From Ruminococcus sp. (GTDB lineage Bacteria; Bacillota; Clostridia; Oscillospirales; Ruminococcaceae), in the NCBI GenBank assembly GCA_015066665.1, contig SVNX01000008.1, forward strand, positions 1 to 64,000: a stretch of 64,000 bases of DNA. The letters run 5' to 3'. The number at the start of each line of letters is the position of its first letter. Position 1 is the first letter of the stretch. The notes under the pieces were generated by a model. That model was given only the letters and a program-made list of their open reading frames with translations. It was not told the origin of the DNA and ran no database searches. Positions 8,259 to 15,885 of the stretch are shown here, piece by piece. The position numbers were made by a program, and so were the translations under genes.

Positions 8259-9491
8259 TTAGTTCTGCTCAGCGCGCTTCCTGTCGAGCTGTGCCTTTAC
8301 CTTGATCGGCAGACCGAACAGGTTGATGAAGCCTGCGCTGTCCTTCTGATCGTAGACTTCGTCAGCGTCGAATGTAGCCACTTCCTCATCGTACAGAGTG
8401 TAGGGAGAAGTTACGCCGGCGTTGATGATGTTGCCCTTGTAGAGCTTGAGACGAACGTCACCGGTTACCGTCTTCTGGGTCTCGGTTACGAATGCGCTCA
8501 GTGCCTCACGCAGAGGTGTGTACCACTGGCCGTTGTAAACGATATCAGCGAACTTGATGCCGATGTGCTGCTTCATTCTTGCAGTTTCCTTATCGATGGT
8601 GATGGTCTCGAGCACCTCGTGTGCGTGGTACAGGATGGCACCGCCGGGAGTCTCATATACACCTCTGGACTTCATGCCGACCAGACGGTTCTCAACGAGG
8701 TCAGCCAGACCGATACCGTTCTCGCCGCCGAGCTTGTTGAGAGTCTCAACCAGCTCAACTGCACCCATCTCCTTGCCGTCGATGGCAGTCGGAACACCCT
8801 TTTCGAAGTGGATGGTCACATATGTAGGCTTGTCAGGTGCCTGGAGCGGGGAAACGCCCATCTCGAGGAAGCCTTCCTTCTCATACTGCGGCTCGTTTGC
8901 CGGATCCTCCAGATCCAGACCCTCGTGGGACAGATGCCAGATGTTCTTATCCTTGGAGTAGTTGGTCTCACGGTTGATCTTCAGCGGGATGTTGTGTGCC
9001 TCAGCGTAGTCGATCTCCTCGTCTCTGGACTTGATGTCCCAGATTCTCCAGGGAGCAATGATCTGCATTTCAGGAGCGAAAGCCTTGATGGCCAGCTCGA
9101 AACGAACCTGGTCGTTGCCCTTGCCGGTGCAGCCGTGGCAGATGGCATCTGCGCCCTCAGCCAGAGCGATCTCAGCGATTCTCTTTGCGATGATGGGACG
9201 TGCGAAAGAGGTACCCAGCATGTAGCGGTTCTCATAGATTGCGCCGGCCTGTACGGTCGGGAATACATAATCAGTGATGAACTCCTCTGTCAGGTGCTCG
9301 ATATACAGCTTGGAAGCGCCGGTCTTGATGGCCTTCTCCTCGAGGCCGTCCAGCTCTGTACCCTGACCTACGTCACCGGATACAGCGATCACCTCGCAGT
9401 TATTATAGTTTTCCTTCAGCCACGGAATGATAATGGATGTATCCAGACCGCCGGAATACGCAAGTACGACCTTTTTGATTTCTTTTGCCAT
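8259..9491 (-). CDS. argG: Argininosuccinate synthase
   Basis: ATP-dependent ligation of citrulline and aspartate. The P-loop-like motif [10 protein letters not shown] is at the N terminus, and [15 protein letters not shown] follows. Length 410 residues is typical of the type-1 family. AGGAGG lies eleven nt upstream of the ATG. First gene of the arg operon, with a consensus promoter at 9530-9558. Confidence 0.97.
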   Translation of the reverse strand: MAKEIKKVVLAYSGGLDTSIIIPWLKENYNNCEVIAVSGDVGQGTELDGLEEKAIKTGASKLYIEHLTEEFITDYVFPTVQAGAIYENRYMLGTSFARPIIAKRIAEIALAEGADAICHGCTGKGNDQVRFELAIKAFAPEMQIIAPWRIWDIKSRDEEIDYAEAHNIPLKINRETNYSKDKNIWHLSHEGLDLEDPANEPQYEKEGFLEMGVSPLQAPDKPTYVTIHFEKGVPTAIDGKEMGAVELVETLNKLGGENGIGLADLVENRLVGMKSRGVYETPGGAILYHAHEVLETITIDKETARMKQHIGIKFADIVYNGQWYTPLREALSAFVTETQKTVTGDVRLKLYKGNIINAGVTSPYTLYDEEVATFDADEVYDQKDSAGFINLFGLPIKVKAQLDRKRAEQN

Positions 9492-9529
9492 GGAAGATTC
9501 CTCCTAAAGTTATAATTTGCAACAGTATC

Positions 9530-9558
9530 ATTATACACTAACTATCCGTAAATGTCAA
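9530..9558 (-). promoter_or_regulatory. Promoter of the arginine operon
   Basis: Minus strand TTGACA, 17-nt spacer, TATAAT, 39 nt upstream of the argG ATG. Confidence 0.8.
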
Positions 9559-9604
9559 GTGCTTTTTTGCAGAAATATACAGATTTTTTTTGAATTTTAC
9601 CGCA

Positions 9605-9650
9605 AATATACATTCAAACATGAATATTCTGCATTTTATACATTCAACAA
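9605..9650. promoter_or_regulatory. Possible ArgR operator region
   Basis: Contains ATTCA (9612-9616), TGAAT (9621-9625), TGCAT (9630-9634) and ATTCA (9642-9646). These resemble halves of ARG boxes, and lie about 50 nt upstream of the argG promoter. The spacing is not a perfect match to a known ARG box, so this is tentative. Confidence 0.35.
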
Positions 9651-9961
9651 TGTGTAATCTGTATACAAAGACAAACGAAGCGTAAAGGATGTGAATCGAT
9701 CCTGTTTTTGTACAAACCGGTAAAATTATGAATGAATCATGACAGCGTCATTGACCTAATATGTTCTTTTGTGCGACTCCGACAAAAACAAACAAAATAC
9801 GATCCAAAATTTCTACGAGCTGTAATTGATATGAGCCAAAGAGACGGATGCATGGAGCGTAGATCCAAACAAATATATACAAATTCCAAAGGGAGTCATC
9901 ATCTCTTATTTTCATACGAGAAAAATCGGGCAATGCGTCCGAACGACATTTTGGCGATTGG

Positions 9962-9968
9962 TTCGACA
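9962..9968 (-). promoter_or_regulatory. Spo0A-binding 0A box upstream of spo0A
   Basis: The minus strand reads TTTTTTTGTCGAA, matching the 0A-box core TGTCGAA with its usual T-rich flank. It lies ten bases upstream of the spo0A -35 hexamer, a position suited to autoregulation. Confidence 0.6.
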
Positions 9969-9978
9969 AAAAAAGCTC

Positions 9979-10007
9979 TTGCAAAGGTGGATTCCGTGTG
10001 ATAAGAT
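9979..10007 (+). promoter_or_regulatory. spo0A promoter
   Basis: TTGCAA, 17-nt spacer, TAAGAT, 31 nt upstream of the spo0A ATG. The rest of 9600-9980 contains no gene with a credible ribosome binding site. Confidence 0.6.
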
Positions 10008-10038
10008 AGTTGTAGTAGAGCGAAGGAGGCAACACCCC

Positions 10039-10815
10039 ATGCAGGAGCAGAAGAAAATACTGATCGGAGATGATTCCGTCGATTATGGCATTACGACGGC
10101 AAGTGCTCTGCGCAGCCACGGTTTATATGCTTTTACGAGAAAGAAAGACGGCAATGTTCTGCTGCATGCGATCCTTGAGGAGCAGCCGGACATCGTACTG
10201 ATCGATGCGGTCATGCCGCACATGGATGCCATTGAGGTGATCAAGCGTACGAAGGCGGAAGCAAAAAAATTCCCGGAATTCATTGTCACATCGGGATATG
10301 ATAATCCATTCGTTGAGCGGCAGATCATGGAACTGGGGGCGGCCTACTACATGCTCAAGCCCTTTGACACTGCGCAGCTTGCCGACCGGATTCAATCGCT
10401 GCTGACCTGCCACGACGCCGCATCAAGGAACACGCAGAGTCTGGAAGTAACGGTCACGGATGTCATTCATCAGCTGGGCGTACCGGCACACATCAAGGGC
10501 TATCATTATCTGCGTGAAGCAATCCTCTCCTCGATTCAGAACCCCGAGCTGCTGGAGAGTGTGACAAAGCTGCTGTACCCTTCTGTGGCAAGCAAGTACG
10601 GCACGACGGCATCGAGAGTGGAGCGTGCCATCCGGCATGCGATTGAAATCGCATGGGACAGAGGCGATCTGGACATACTCAATGCATTTTTCGGTTACAC
10701 GGTCAATACATGCAAGGGCAAGCCGACGAACTCGGAATTCATCGCCCTCATCACGGACAAGCTCCGCCTGCAGCAGAAGTGCAGCCTGCTGCGCACGGGC
10801 ACGGGCATGTTCTGA
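10039..10815 (+). CDS. spo0A: Sporulation transcription factor Spo0A
   Basis: Response regulator that controls entry to sporulation in Firmicutes. The N-terminal receiver has the acidic pair in ILIGDDS, the phosphorylatable Asp in [11 protein letters not shown] and the conserved Lys in MLKPFD. The C-terminal DNA-binding domain (about residues 135-255) has the Spo0A recognition-helix region [20 protein letters not shown]. Start at 10039 (258 residues) is set by GAAGGAGG eight nt upstream; the open frame extends to 9958 without a binding site. It is followed by a terminator, so monocistronic. No sporulation kinase is visible here. Confidence 0.95.
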   Translation: MQEQKKILIGDDSVDYGITTASALRSHGLYAFTRKKDGNVLLHAILEEQPDIVLIDAVMPHMDAIEVIKRTKAEAKKFPEFIVTSGYDNPFVERQIMELGAAYYMLKPFDTAQLADRIQSLLTCHDAASRNTQSLEVTVTDVIHQLGVPAHIKGYHYLREAILSSIQNPELLESVTKLLYPSVASKYGTTASRVERAIRHAIEIAWDRGDLDILNAFFGYTVNTCKGKPTNSEFIALITDKLRLQQKCSLLRTGTGMF

Positions 10816-10819
10816 TGCT

Positions 10820-10850
10820 CTCCCCCTGTCGAAGGACGGGGGGATTTTTG
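10820..10850 (+). terminator. Terminator after spo0A
   Basis: Stem TCCCCCTGTC / GACGGGGGGA with a GAAG loop, then TTTTTG. Confidence 0.85.
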
Positions 10851-10930
10851 CGTTTCTGTGTTGCAGTTGAGAGGCTGCATCCGAATGTTAGAGTGAAGGC
10901 CGATGCTTTCAGACAGAAAGGAGGGATCGT

Positions 10931-11494
10931 ATGACGGATGAAGAACTGCGCAGGGCACTGTCCGACTCTGACGAGGCAGGCTGGCGGGCACTCCATGACG
11001 GATGCTTCCGCTACATATACACCATTGTGTACCGCATACTGCATGGCTCTGCTGCGCAGGAAGATGTGGAGGAATGCGTTGCCGATGTGATGCTCGAGGT
11101 ACTGCGCAGCTATGATGCATCCCACGGCGGTTCGGTCAAGGCACTGGCCGGTACGGTTGCCAGGAGGCGTGCCATTGATCTGCGTCGGCATCTCTGCGCC
11201 CAAAGCAAATATCTCAGCCATTCTCAGGACGAAGCCGATGCCCCCGACATGCCCTCTTCCGAATCGGTGGAGGAGACGGTTGAACAGGCGGAAAGCTGTC
11301 ACATCCTGCTCGAAGCGATCCTTGCACTCGGCGAACCCGACACCGCCATTATCCTGCAGAAATATTTCTATGACCGGCGTGCGGGTGAGATCGCAAAGTC
11401 AACCGGCCTCTCCCCTGCCGCTGTGAGGATGCGGGCGAGCCGGGCCGTCCGGCGGCTGCGCACCGCATTGAAAGACAAAGGCATCACATTCTGA
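10931..11494 (+). CDS. ECF-type RNA polymerase sigma factor
   Basis: 187 residues. Region 2 is at about residues 20-95 (ending in TVARRRAIDLRRH) and region 4 is at about 125-185 with the HTH AGEIAKSTGLSPAAVRMRASRAVRRLR. GAAAGGAGG precedes the ATG. The adjoining gene 38 bp downstream encodes a single-span membrane protein that is its probable anti-sigma partner. Target promoters are unknown. Confidence 0.9.
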   Translation: MTDEELRRALSDSDEAGWRALHDGCFRYIYTIVYRILHGSAAQEDVEECVADVMLEVLRSYDASHGGSVKALAGTVARRRAIDLRRHLCAQSKYLSHSQDEADAPDMPSSESVEETVEQAESCHILLEAILALGEPDTAIILQKYFYDRRAGEIAKSTGLSPAAVRMRASRAVRRLRTALKDKGITF

Positions 11495-11532
11495 AGGGCG
11501 TGCCAACACGACCTAAAAAAGGAGGGCTTGGA

Positions 11533-12840
11533 ATGAAACGATTTGAAAAACGATTGCAGCAGGAACTGCATCGGGCAGACGAGGACACCCTTGCACGCAT
11601 TGCGGCGCATTGCCCAGCGGATATACCGATACGCATCCAAAGCCGCATGCTGAAGAAACTCGGGACACAGACCGCTGCCCATCTGGAAACGGGCATTGTA
11701 CAGACAGCGGGAAGCCGATATGGCTGGCCGGCCGCCGCAGCCTGTGCGGCACTCTGCATCGGCATCATGGGGCTGCTTGGGACGCTGCATGCAGACAGTC
11801 CGTCCATGCAGCAGCCGGATTCCATGACGGCAACCATCGTGTCAGCAGGAACGGAAACGGAAGGCTCAGAACGGACAACGACTTCAGAAGCGGCTGCGTC
11901 GCGGACGGATATCATATGCATGCTGCCCGAATCCGCATCATCCGCATCATCGGAAGCAGCCACAAACTGTCCCGTCACAGAACCGGCCACATCCCTGACA
12001 GAAACGCAGCCGCCGCAGACTGCGCAGTCGGTTCCGGTACAGGAATCCATCACTTCGGCGGGACTGGGCTGGCAGATCCGGCTGCATGAACTGGATGAGG
12101 AGATGGTCCTGCCAACGGGGGAAACCATTCCGGCCGGTGCGGTCGCAGCGACGTTCTCACATCCGGTGCATGGGGATTTTGACAATCTGGTGCTGACACT
12201 TGCCATCGTGCAGGAAAACATGCTGTACACGGCAGAAGATGGACGGATTCTGCTTTCGGCGGAAGCAGCCATGTACCATGCAATGGTGACGGGGCAGCTT
12301 TCCGAGGATGGGCGCACGCTCTGCATAGCGGGTGCAGCAGCGGTTCTCTGCGACGGGGATGCGGCACTCTTCACGCTGTACCTGAAGCCGGAAACGCAGA
12401 TGACGCAGGCACTTTTTGAAGCACTGTCATCGGAGATGAGTGTGACGGAAGCCGTCCCGCCCGTTGTGAATGAAATTCCGGAGGACACAGGAAACGGCTG
12501 GTATGTACGCTGGCATTACCGTGCGGGGGATGCGGATGACAACACGCTGCACGACAACGATGAACAAATCGACACGAAGGATGCGGTTTACATTCTGCGG
12601 GCATGTGAAGCAGCCCCCGATCACGAGCTGCATGTCACGGAAATTGACGATGCTGCGGGTACATGGCGGCAGTACTTTCCGGCAGCACGCTCGGCGGAAT
12701 GTGCCGATGCCAACGGCAACACTTACATCACGCATGAGGATGCATTGGAGATTCTGCAATACATCACAGCCAGAAACACAGGCCGTCCCTACCATGGAAT
12801 GGTGGGCACCACGCTCATTGACATGGCCGTGATACAATAA
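11533..12840 (+). CDS. Single-span membrane protein with cohesin-like and dockerin-like ectodomain; putative anti-sigma factor
   Basis: 435 residues from the ATG at 11533 (GGAGGG upstream). A basic cytoplasmic N terminus of about 63 residues is followed by one membrane span (about 64-84), a Ser/Thr-rich linker (to about 160), then a region of about 120 residues with cohesin-like strands (AGAVAATFSHPVHGDFDNL, later DGDAALFTLYLKPE). The C-terminal 110 residues resemble a dockerin: one half has the loop DNDEQIDTKDAVYILR, the other DANGNTYITHEDALEILQYI. No HxxxCxxC zinc anti-sigma motif is present. Position directly after an ECF sigma gene suggests a sigma regulator; the function of the ectodomain is inferred from fold resemblance only. 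Confidence 0.75.
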   Translation: MKRFEKRLQQELHRADEDTLARIAAHCPADIPIRIQSRMLKKLGTQTAAHLETGIVQTAGSRYGWPAAAACAALCIGIMGLLGTLHADSPSMQQPDSMTATIVSAGTETEGSERTTTSEAAASRTDIICMLPESASSASSEAATNCPVTEPATSLTETQPPQTAQSVPVQESITSAGLGWQIRLHELDEEMVLPTGETIPAGAVAATFSHPVHGDFDNLVLTLAIVQENMLYTAEDGRILLSAEAAMYHAMVTGQLSEDGRTLCIAGAAAVLCDGDAALFTLYLKPETQMTQALFEALSSEMSVTEAVPPVVNEIPEDTGNGWYVRWHYRAGDADDNTLHDNDEQIDTKDAVYILRACEAAPDHELHVTEIDDAAGTWRQYFPAARSAECADANGNTYITHEDALEILQYITARNTGRPYHGMVGTTLIDMAVIQ

Positions 12841-12871
12841 AAAAAACGCCCCATAACGGGGCGTTTTTCAT
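12841..12871. terminator. Bidirectional terminator
   Basis: AACGCCCC / GGGGCGTT with an ATAA loop, flanked by A-run and T-run. It serves both the sigma/dockerin pair and the convergent small gene. Confidence 0.85.
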
Positions 12872-12880
12872 TCTGCAATA

Positions 12881-13150
12881 TCACATCACAGCATGCTTCA
12901 CCTTAGCTTCATGCTCGGCACGCTTGGAGTCATTGAGCTTTGTCATATCGTTGACAAGGTAGTCGGTGGCACGGTAGGTATGGAAACGGATGGGGGGATT
13001 GTAGGAAATATTGACATAATCGCCGTCGACCTCCAGAATGATCTCAAGATCATCGGGCAATACGGTGCCGTACTTCTTCTTGGTATAGAACACATAGGCA
13101 TCGATTTCAGACTGCGGCAGTGTACCGCCTTTGACAGTGACACGGAACAT
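12881..13150 (-). CDS. Small protein resembling the NrdD C-terminal tail
   Basis: 89 residues, no signal peptide. The C-terminal third (ATDYLVNDMTKLNDSKRAE, then VKHAVM) resembles the pattern near the C terminus of anaerobic ribonucleotide reductases (a GYL motif, then FN..K..E...RVKH), but the cysteines and glycyl-radical site are absent, so it is not itself a reductase. The N-terminal two thirds look like an alpha/beta domain with no motif I recognise. GAGGAG precedes the ATG and a good promoter lies upstream. Confidence 0.6.
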   Translation of the reverse strand: MFRVTVKGGTLPQSEIDAYVFYTKKKYGTVLPDDLEIILEVDGDYVNISYNPPIRFHTYRATDYLVNDMTKLNDSKRAEHEAKVKHAVM

Positions 13151-13197
13151 AGCGGACTCCTCTCTTTCTTCGGCGTTTTTTGCGCTCTCTTTGTGTT

Positions 13198-13226
13198 ATT
13201 ATACCATATTTATAAGAAGAAATCAA
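13198..13226 (-). promoter_or_regulatory. Promoter of the small NrdD-tail-like gene
   Basis: Minus strand TTGATT, 17-nt spacer, TATAAT, with TGG before the -10 (extended -10). Confidence 0.65.
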
Positions 13227-13249
13227 GTGTTTTTCTACAATTCCATAAG

Positions 13250-13279
13250 TTGTATTTTCTGGGGCTTCTATGGTATAAT
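13250..13279 (+). promoter_or_regulatory. Possible promoter ahead of the repeat tract and ABC-F gene
   Basis: TTGTAT, 18-nt spacer, TATAAT with TGG before the -10. If used, the transcript would run through the repeat tract 13324-13800 before reaching the ABC-F gene. Confidence 0.45.
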
Positions 13280-13323
13280 TAAGGCTATATGGGTGGATTG
13301 CGGGGAGACGGCGGCATTTCACT

Positions 13324-13421
13324 CACCCCCAACCCCCTCCCCCTTTCAGGGGGAGGGGGCTTTAGAGCGGGGGCTGCGCCCCCGCTACCCGCCAAGGGGG
13401 CATCGCTTCGCTTGCCCCCTT
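13324..13421 (+). repeat. GC-rich three-hairpin element, copy 1
   Basis: C-rich tract followed by three stems: CCCCTCCCCC/GGGGGAGGGG, GCGGGGGC/GCCCCCGC and AAGGGGGCA/TGCCCCCTT. It runs directly into the tandem array that follows. Confidence 0.85.
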
Positions 13422-13800
13422 GCACCCCGTTTAGCTCGGGTAAACCGCCGGAGAGCTTCGCCCCTCCCTTGCACCCCGTTCGGCTCGGGTAAACCGCTGG
13501 AGAGCTTCGCCCTCCCTTGCACCCCGTTCGGCTCGGGTAAACCGCCGGAGAGCTTCGCCCCCTCCCTTGCACCCCGTTCGGCTCGGGTAAACCGCTGGAG
13601 AGCTTCGCCCCCCTTGAACCCCGTTCTGCTCGGGTAAACCGCCGGAGAGCTTCGCACCCTCCCTTGAACCCCGTTTAGCTCGGGTAAACCGCCGGAGGGC
13701 TTCGCCCCCCTTGCACCCCGTTTAGCTCGGGTAAACCGCCGGAGAGCTTCGCCTCCCTTGCACCCCGTTTAGCTTGGGTAAACCGCCGGAGGGCTTCGCT
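13420..13800 (+). repeat. Tandem array of eight 46-50 bp units
   Basis: Eight head-to-tail units, each starting TTGCACCCC or TTGAACCCC and containing GTTTAGCTCGGGTAAAC (or a GTTCGGCTCGGG variant) and CCGGAGAGCTTCGC. The central part of the unit is an inverted repeat (GTTTA...TAAAC). Units differ at a few positions only. No credible protein is encoded; the frames that run through it have no ribosome binding site. A ninth decayed unit follows to about 13870. Confidence 0.9.
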
Positions 13801-13920
13801 CGCATCTATGAACCCCCGGTTCAGCTCGGTGTTTGCCCCCAGACCCCCGTTCGGATCGGGAAGGTACACCTTGCCGTGTCTACAGAAATATATCCCTATT
13901 AACCACTAAGGAGTAGAATT

Positions 13921-15516
13921 ATGATTACCGTTTCCAATGTCAGCCTCTCATTCGGCAGCGATCTGCTGTTCAAGAATGTCGACCTCAAATTCACCGGCGG
14001 CAACTGCTATGGCGTCATCGGTGCCAATGGTGCAGGAAAATCCACTTTCCTCAAAATCCTCTGCGGTGACCTCGAGCCGACAACCGGCGAAGTCACCATC
14101 GATAAGGGTCTGCGCCTGAGTATCCTCAAGCAGGATCACTTCGCTTATGACCAGTATACCGTCCTCGATACCATCCTCATGGGCAATGCCCGCCTCTATG
14201 AAATCATGCAGCAGAAGGATGCCCTCTATGCTAAAGAAGATTTCACCGAGGAGGACGGCGTCCTCGCTTCCGAGCTTGAGGGCGAATTTGCCGAGCTCAA
14301 CGGCTGGGAAGCCGAATCCGATGCGTCCAAGCTCCTGCAGGGTCTGGGTCTGCCCGAAGAACTCCTCTACATGCAGATGGATGCCCTCTCCGGCAACGAA
14401 AAGGTCAAGGTGCTCCTCGCACAGGCACTCTTCGGCAATCCCGATATCATCCTCCTCGACGAGCCGACCAACCACCTCGACATCGATGCCATCCGCTGGC
14501 TCGAGGATTTCCTTGCCGAATACTTCGGTACAGTGATCGTTGTCTCCCATGACCGTCACTTCCTCAACAATGTCTGCACGCATATCGTCGACATCGACTA
14601 CACCAAAATCAAGCTCTATGTCGGCAACTATGCCTTCTGGTATGAATCCAGCCAGCTCATGCAGCGTCTGATCAAGCAGCAGAACAAGAAGGCCGAGGAG
14701 AAAATCAAGGAGCTCAAGTCCTTCATCGAGCGTTTCTCTGCAAACAAATCCAAATCCGGTCAGGCGACGGCCCGCCGCAAGCTCATTGAAAAGCTGACCG
14801 TGGAAGAAATGCCCGCATCCAGCCGCCGTTATCCGTTCATCGGCTTTGAGGCGGACAGGGAGCTTGGCAAGGACGTTCTGCAGGTGAACGGCATTTCAAA
14901 GACCGTGGACGGCGAGAAGCTACTGAACAACGTATCCTTCACCATCGGCCGCACGGACAAGGTGGCGTTTGTGGGTGAGAGTGAGCAGGCCATCACGATG
15001 CTGATGAAGATCCTGATGGAAGAGGAGCAGCCGGATGAAGGTACCTTCAAGTGGGGTGTATCGACATCCGTGTCGTACTTCCCTGTTGACCACTCGAAAT
15101 TCTTTGATGACTGCCCGCTGAATCTGATCGAATGGATGCGGCAGTATGCGGTCAAGGAAGAAACCGAGACCTATCTGCGTGGTTTTCTTGGCAGAATGCT
15201 GTTCTCGGGTGATGATGTATACAAGAATGTACAGGTACTTTCCGGCGGTGAGAAGGTACGCTGCATGTTCTCCCGCATGATGCTGTTCGGTTCGAACGTT
15301 CTGCTTCTGGACAGACCGACGAACCATCTGGATCTGGAGAGCATCACGGCGGTGAACAATGGCCTGACGGCATTCAAGGGTGTTGTCATGTTCTCCTCCC
15401 ACGACCATGAGATGCTGGAGACGGTAGCGGATCGCATCATTGAGATCACACCGGACGGCTGCATTGACCGCACGGGCACTTATGAAGAATATCTGGAGTG
15501 GAAGAGAACGAAGTAA
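13921..15516 (+). CDS. ABC-F family ATPase (YbiT/YkpA type) with degenerate second nucleotide site
   Basis: 531 residues with two ABC cassettes and the linker of the ABC-F family, which act on ribosomes and do not span membranes. Cassette 1 is intact: GANGAGKST Walker A, LSGNEKVKVLLAQAL in place of LSGGQ, and LLLDEPTNHLD. Cassette 2 has GESEQAITM where Walker A GxxGxGKS/T is expected, and LLLDRPTNHLD where the catalytic Glu is replaced by Arg, although its signature LSGGEKVR is kept. Overall sequence follows YbiT along its length (for example SHDRHFLNNVCTHIVDIDY). AAGGAG precedes the ATG. The second site is probably not hydrolytic. Confidence 0.9.
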   Translation: MITVSNVSLSFGSDLLFKNVDLKFTGGNCYGVIGANGAGKSTFLKILCGDLEPTTGEVTIDKGLRLSILKQDHFAYDQYTVLDTILMGNARLYEIMQQKDALYAKEDFTEEDGVLASELEGEFAELNGWEAESDASKLLQGLGLPEELLYMQMDALSGNEKVKVLLAQALFGNPDIILLDEPTNHLDIDAIRWLEDFLAEYFGTVIVVSHDRHFLNNVCTHIVDIDYTKIKLYVGNYAFWYESSQLMQRLIKQQNKKAEEKIKELKSFIERFSANKSKSGQATARRKLIEKLTVEEMPASSRRYPFIGFEADRELGKDVLQVNGISKTVDGEKLLNNVSFTIGRTDKVAFVGESEQAITMLMKILMEEEQPDEGTFKWGVSTSVSYFPVDHSKFFDDCPLNLIEWMRQYAVKEETETYLRGFLGRMLFSGDDVYKNVQVLSGGEKVRCMFSRMMLFGSNVLLLDRPTNHLDLESITAVNNGLTAFKGVVMFSSHDHEMLETVADRIIEITPDGCIDRTGTYEEYLEWKRTK

Positions 15517-15628
15517 GGCGGTTCTGCGTGCTGCGTGAAAGCGTGCGTGACTTGATTTTCCTGTTGTGTCTGTGGCGGAGTGCGGCGAGCTGGACTTGAG
15601 GGCCCGGGTGCGAGCGATGCGCCCCCCC

Positions 15629-15657
15629 TTGACAAACCCTCCCCATGCGTGTATAAT
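15629..15657 (+). promoter_or_regulatory. Promoter of the riboflavin operon
   Basis: TTGACA, 17-nt spacer, TATAAT; transcription would start about ten bases before the FMN aptamer. Confidence 0.85.
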
Positions 15658-15667
15658 ATAAGAGTAC

Positions 15668-15796
15668 TATTCTTCGGGGTATGTGAAATTCATAACCGAC
15701 GGTAATTGACACGCCGTGTCATCAGTCCGTGAGCCGCATAACGGCCGATCCGGTGCAATTCCGGAACCGACGGTACAGTCCGGATGGGAGAAGAAT
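15668..15796 (+). promoter_or_regulatory. FMN riboswitch (RFN element)
   Basis: Closing stem ATTCTTC / GAAGAAT encloses the conserved blocks of the RFN element: TTCGGGG near the 5' end, AACCGACGGTAATTGACA, CAGTCCGTGAGC, GGTGCAATTCCGGAACCGAC and CAGTCCGGATGGGAGAAG. It lies in the leader of ribD, as expected for FMN feedback on riboflavin synthesis. Confidence 0.95.
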
Positions 15797-15820
15797 CGCA
15801 TACGCTGATACTGCCTATGC

Positions 15821-15850
15821 ATACCCCGAGTCAAATCGGGGTATTTTTGT
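15821..15850 (+). terminator. Riboswitch expression-platform terminator
   Basis: Stem ATACCCCGA / TCGGGGTAT followed by TTTTTG, 25 nt after the FMN aptamer and 36 nt before the ribD start. The arrangement indicates control by premature termination when FMN is bound. Confidence 0.85.
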
Positions 15851-15885
15851 TTATATACGGATTTTTTGAAATGAAGGTGAATTCT

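Noticed and set aside
9732-10001. 89-codon open frame ahead of spo0A
   Set aside because: No ribosome binding site, overlaps the spo0A promoter and 0A box, and the translation looks like random sequence.
13131-13637. Long open frames through the repeat tract near 13.3-13.7 kb
   Set aside because: They are Pro/Arg/Gly-rich translations of GC-rich repeats with no ribosome binding site.
13420-13800. CRISPR array
   Set aside because: The units are contiguous with no unique spacers and there are no cas genes in the window.
15784-15885. Upstream extension of ribD
   Set aside because: It would run through the riboswitch terminator; GAAGGTGA marks the start at 15886.
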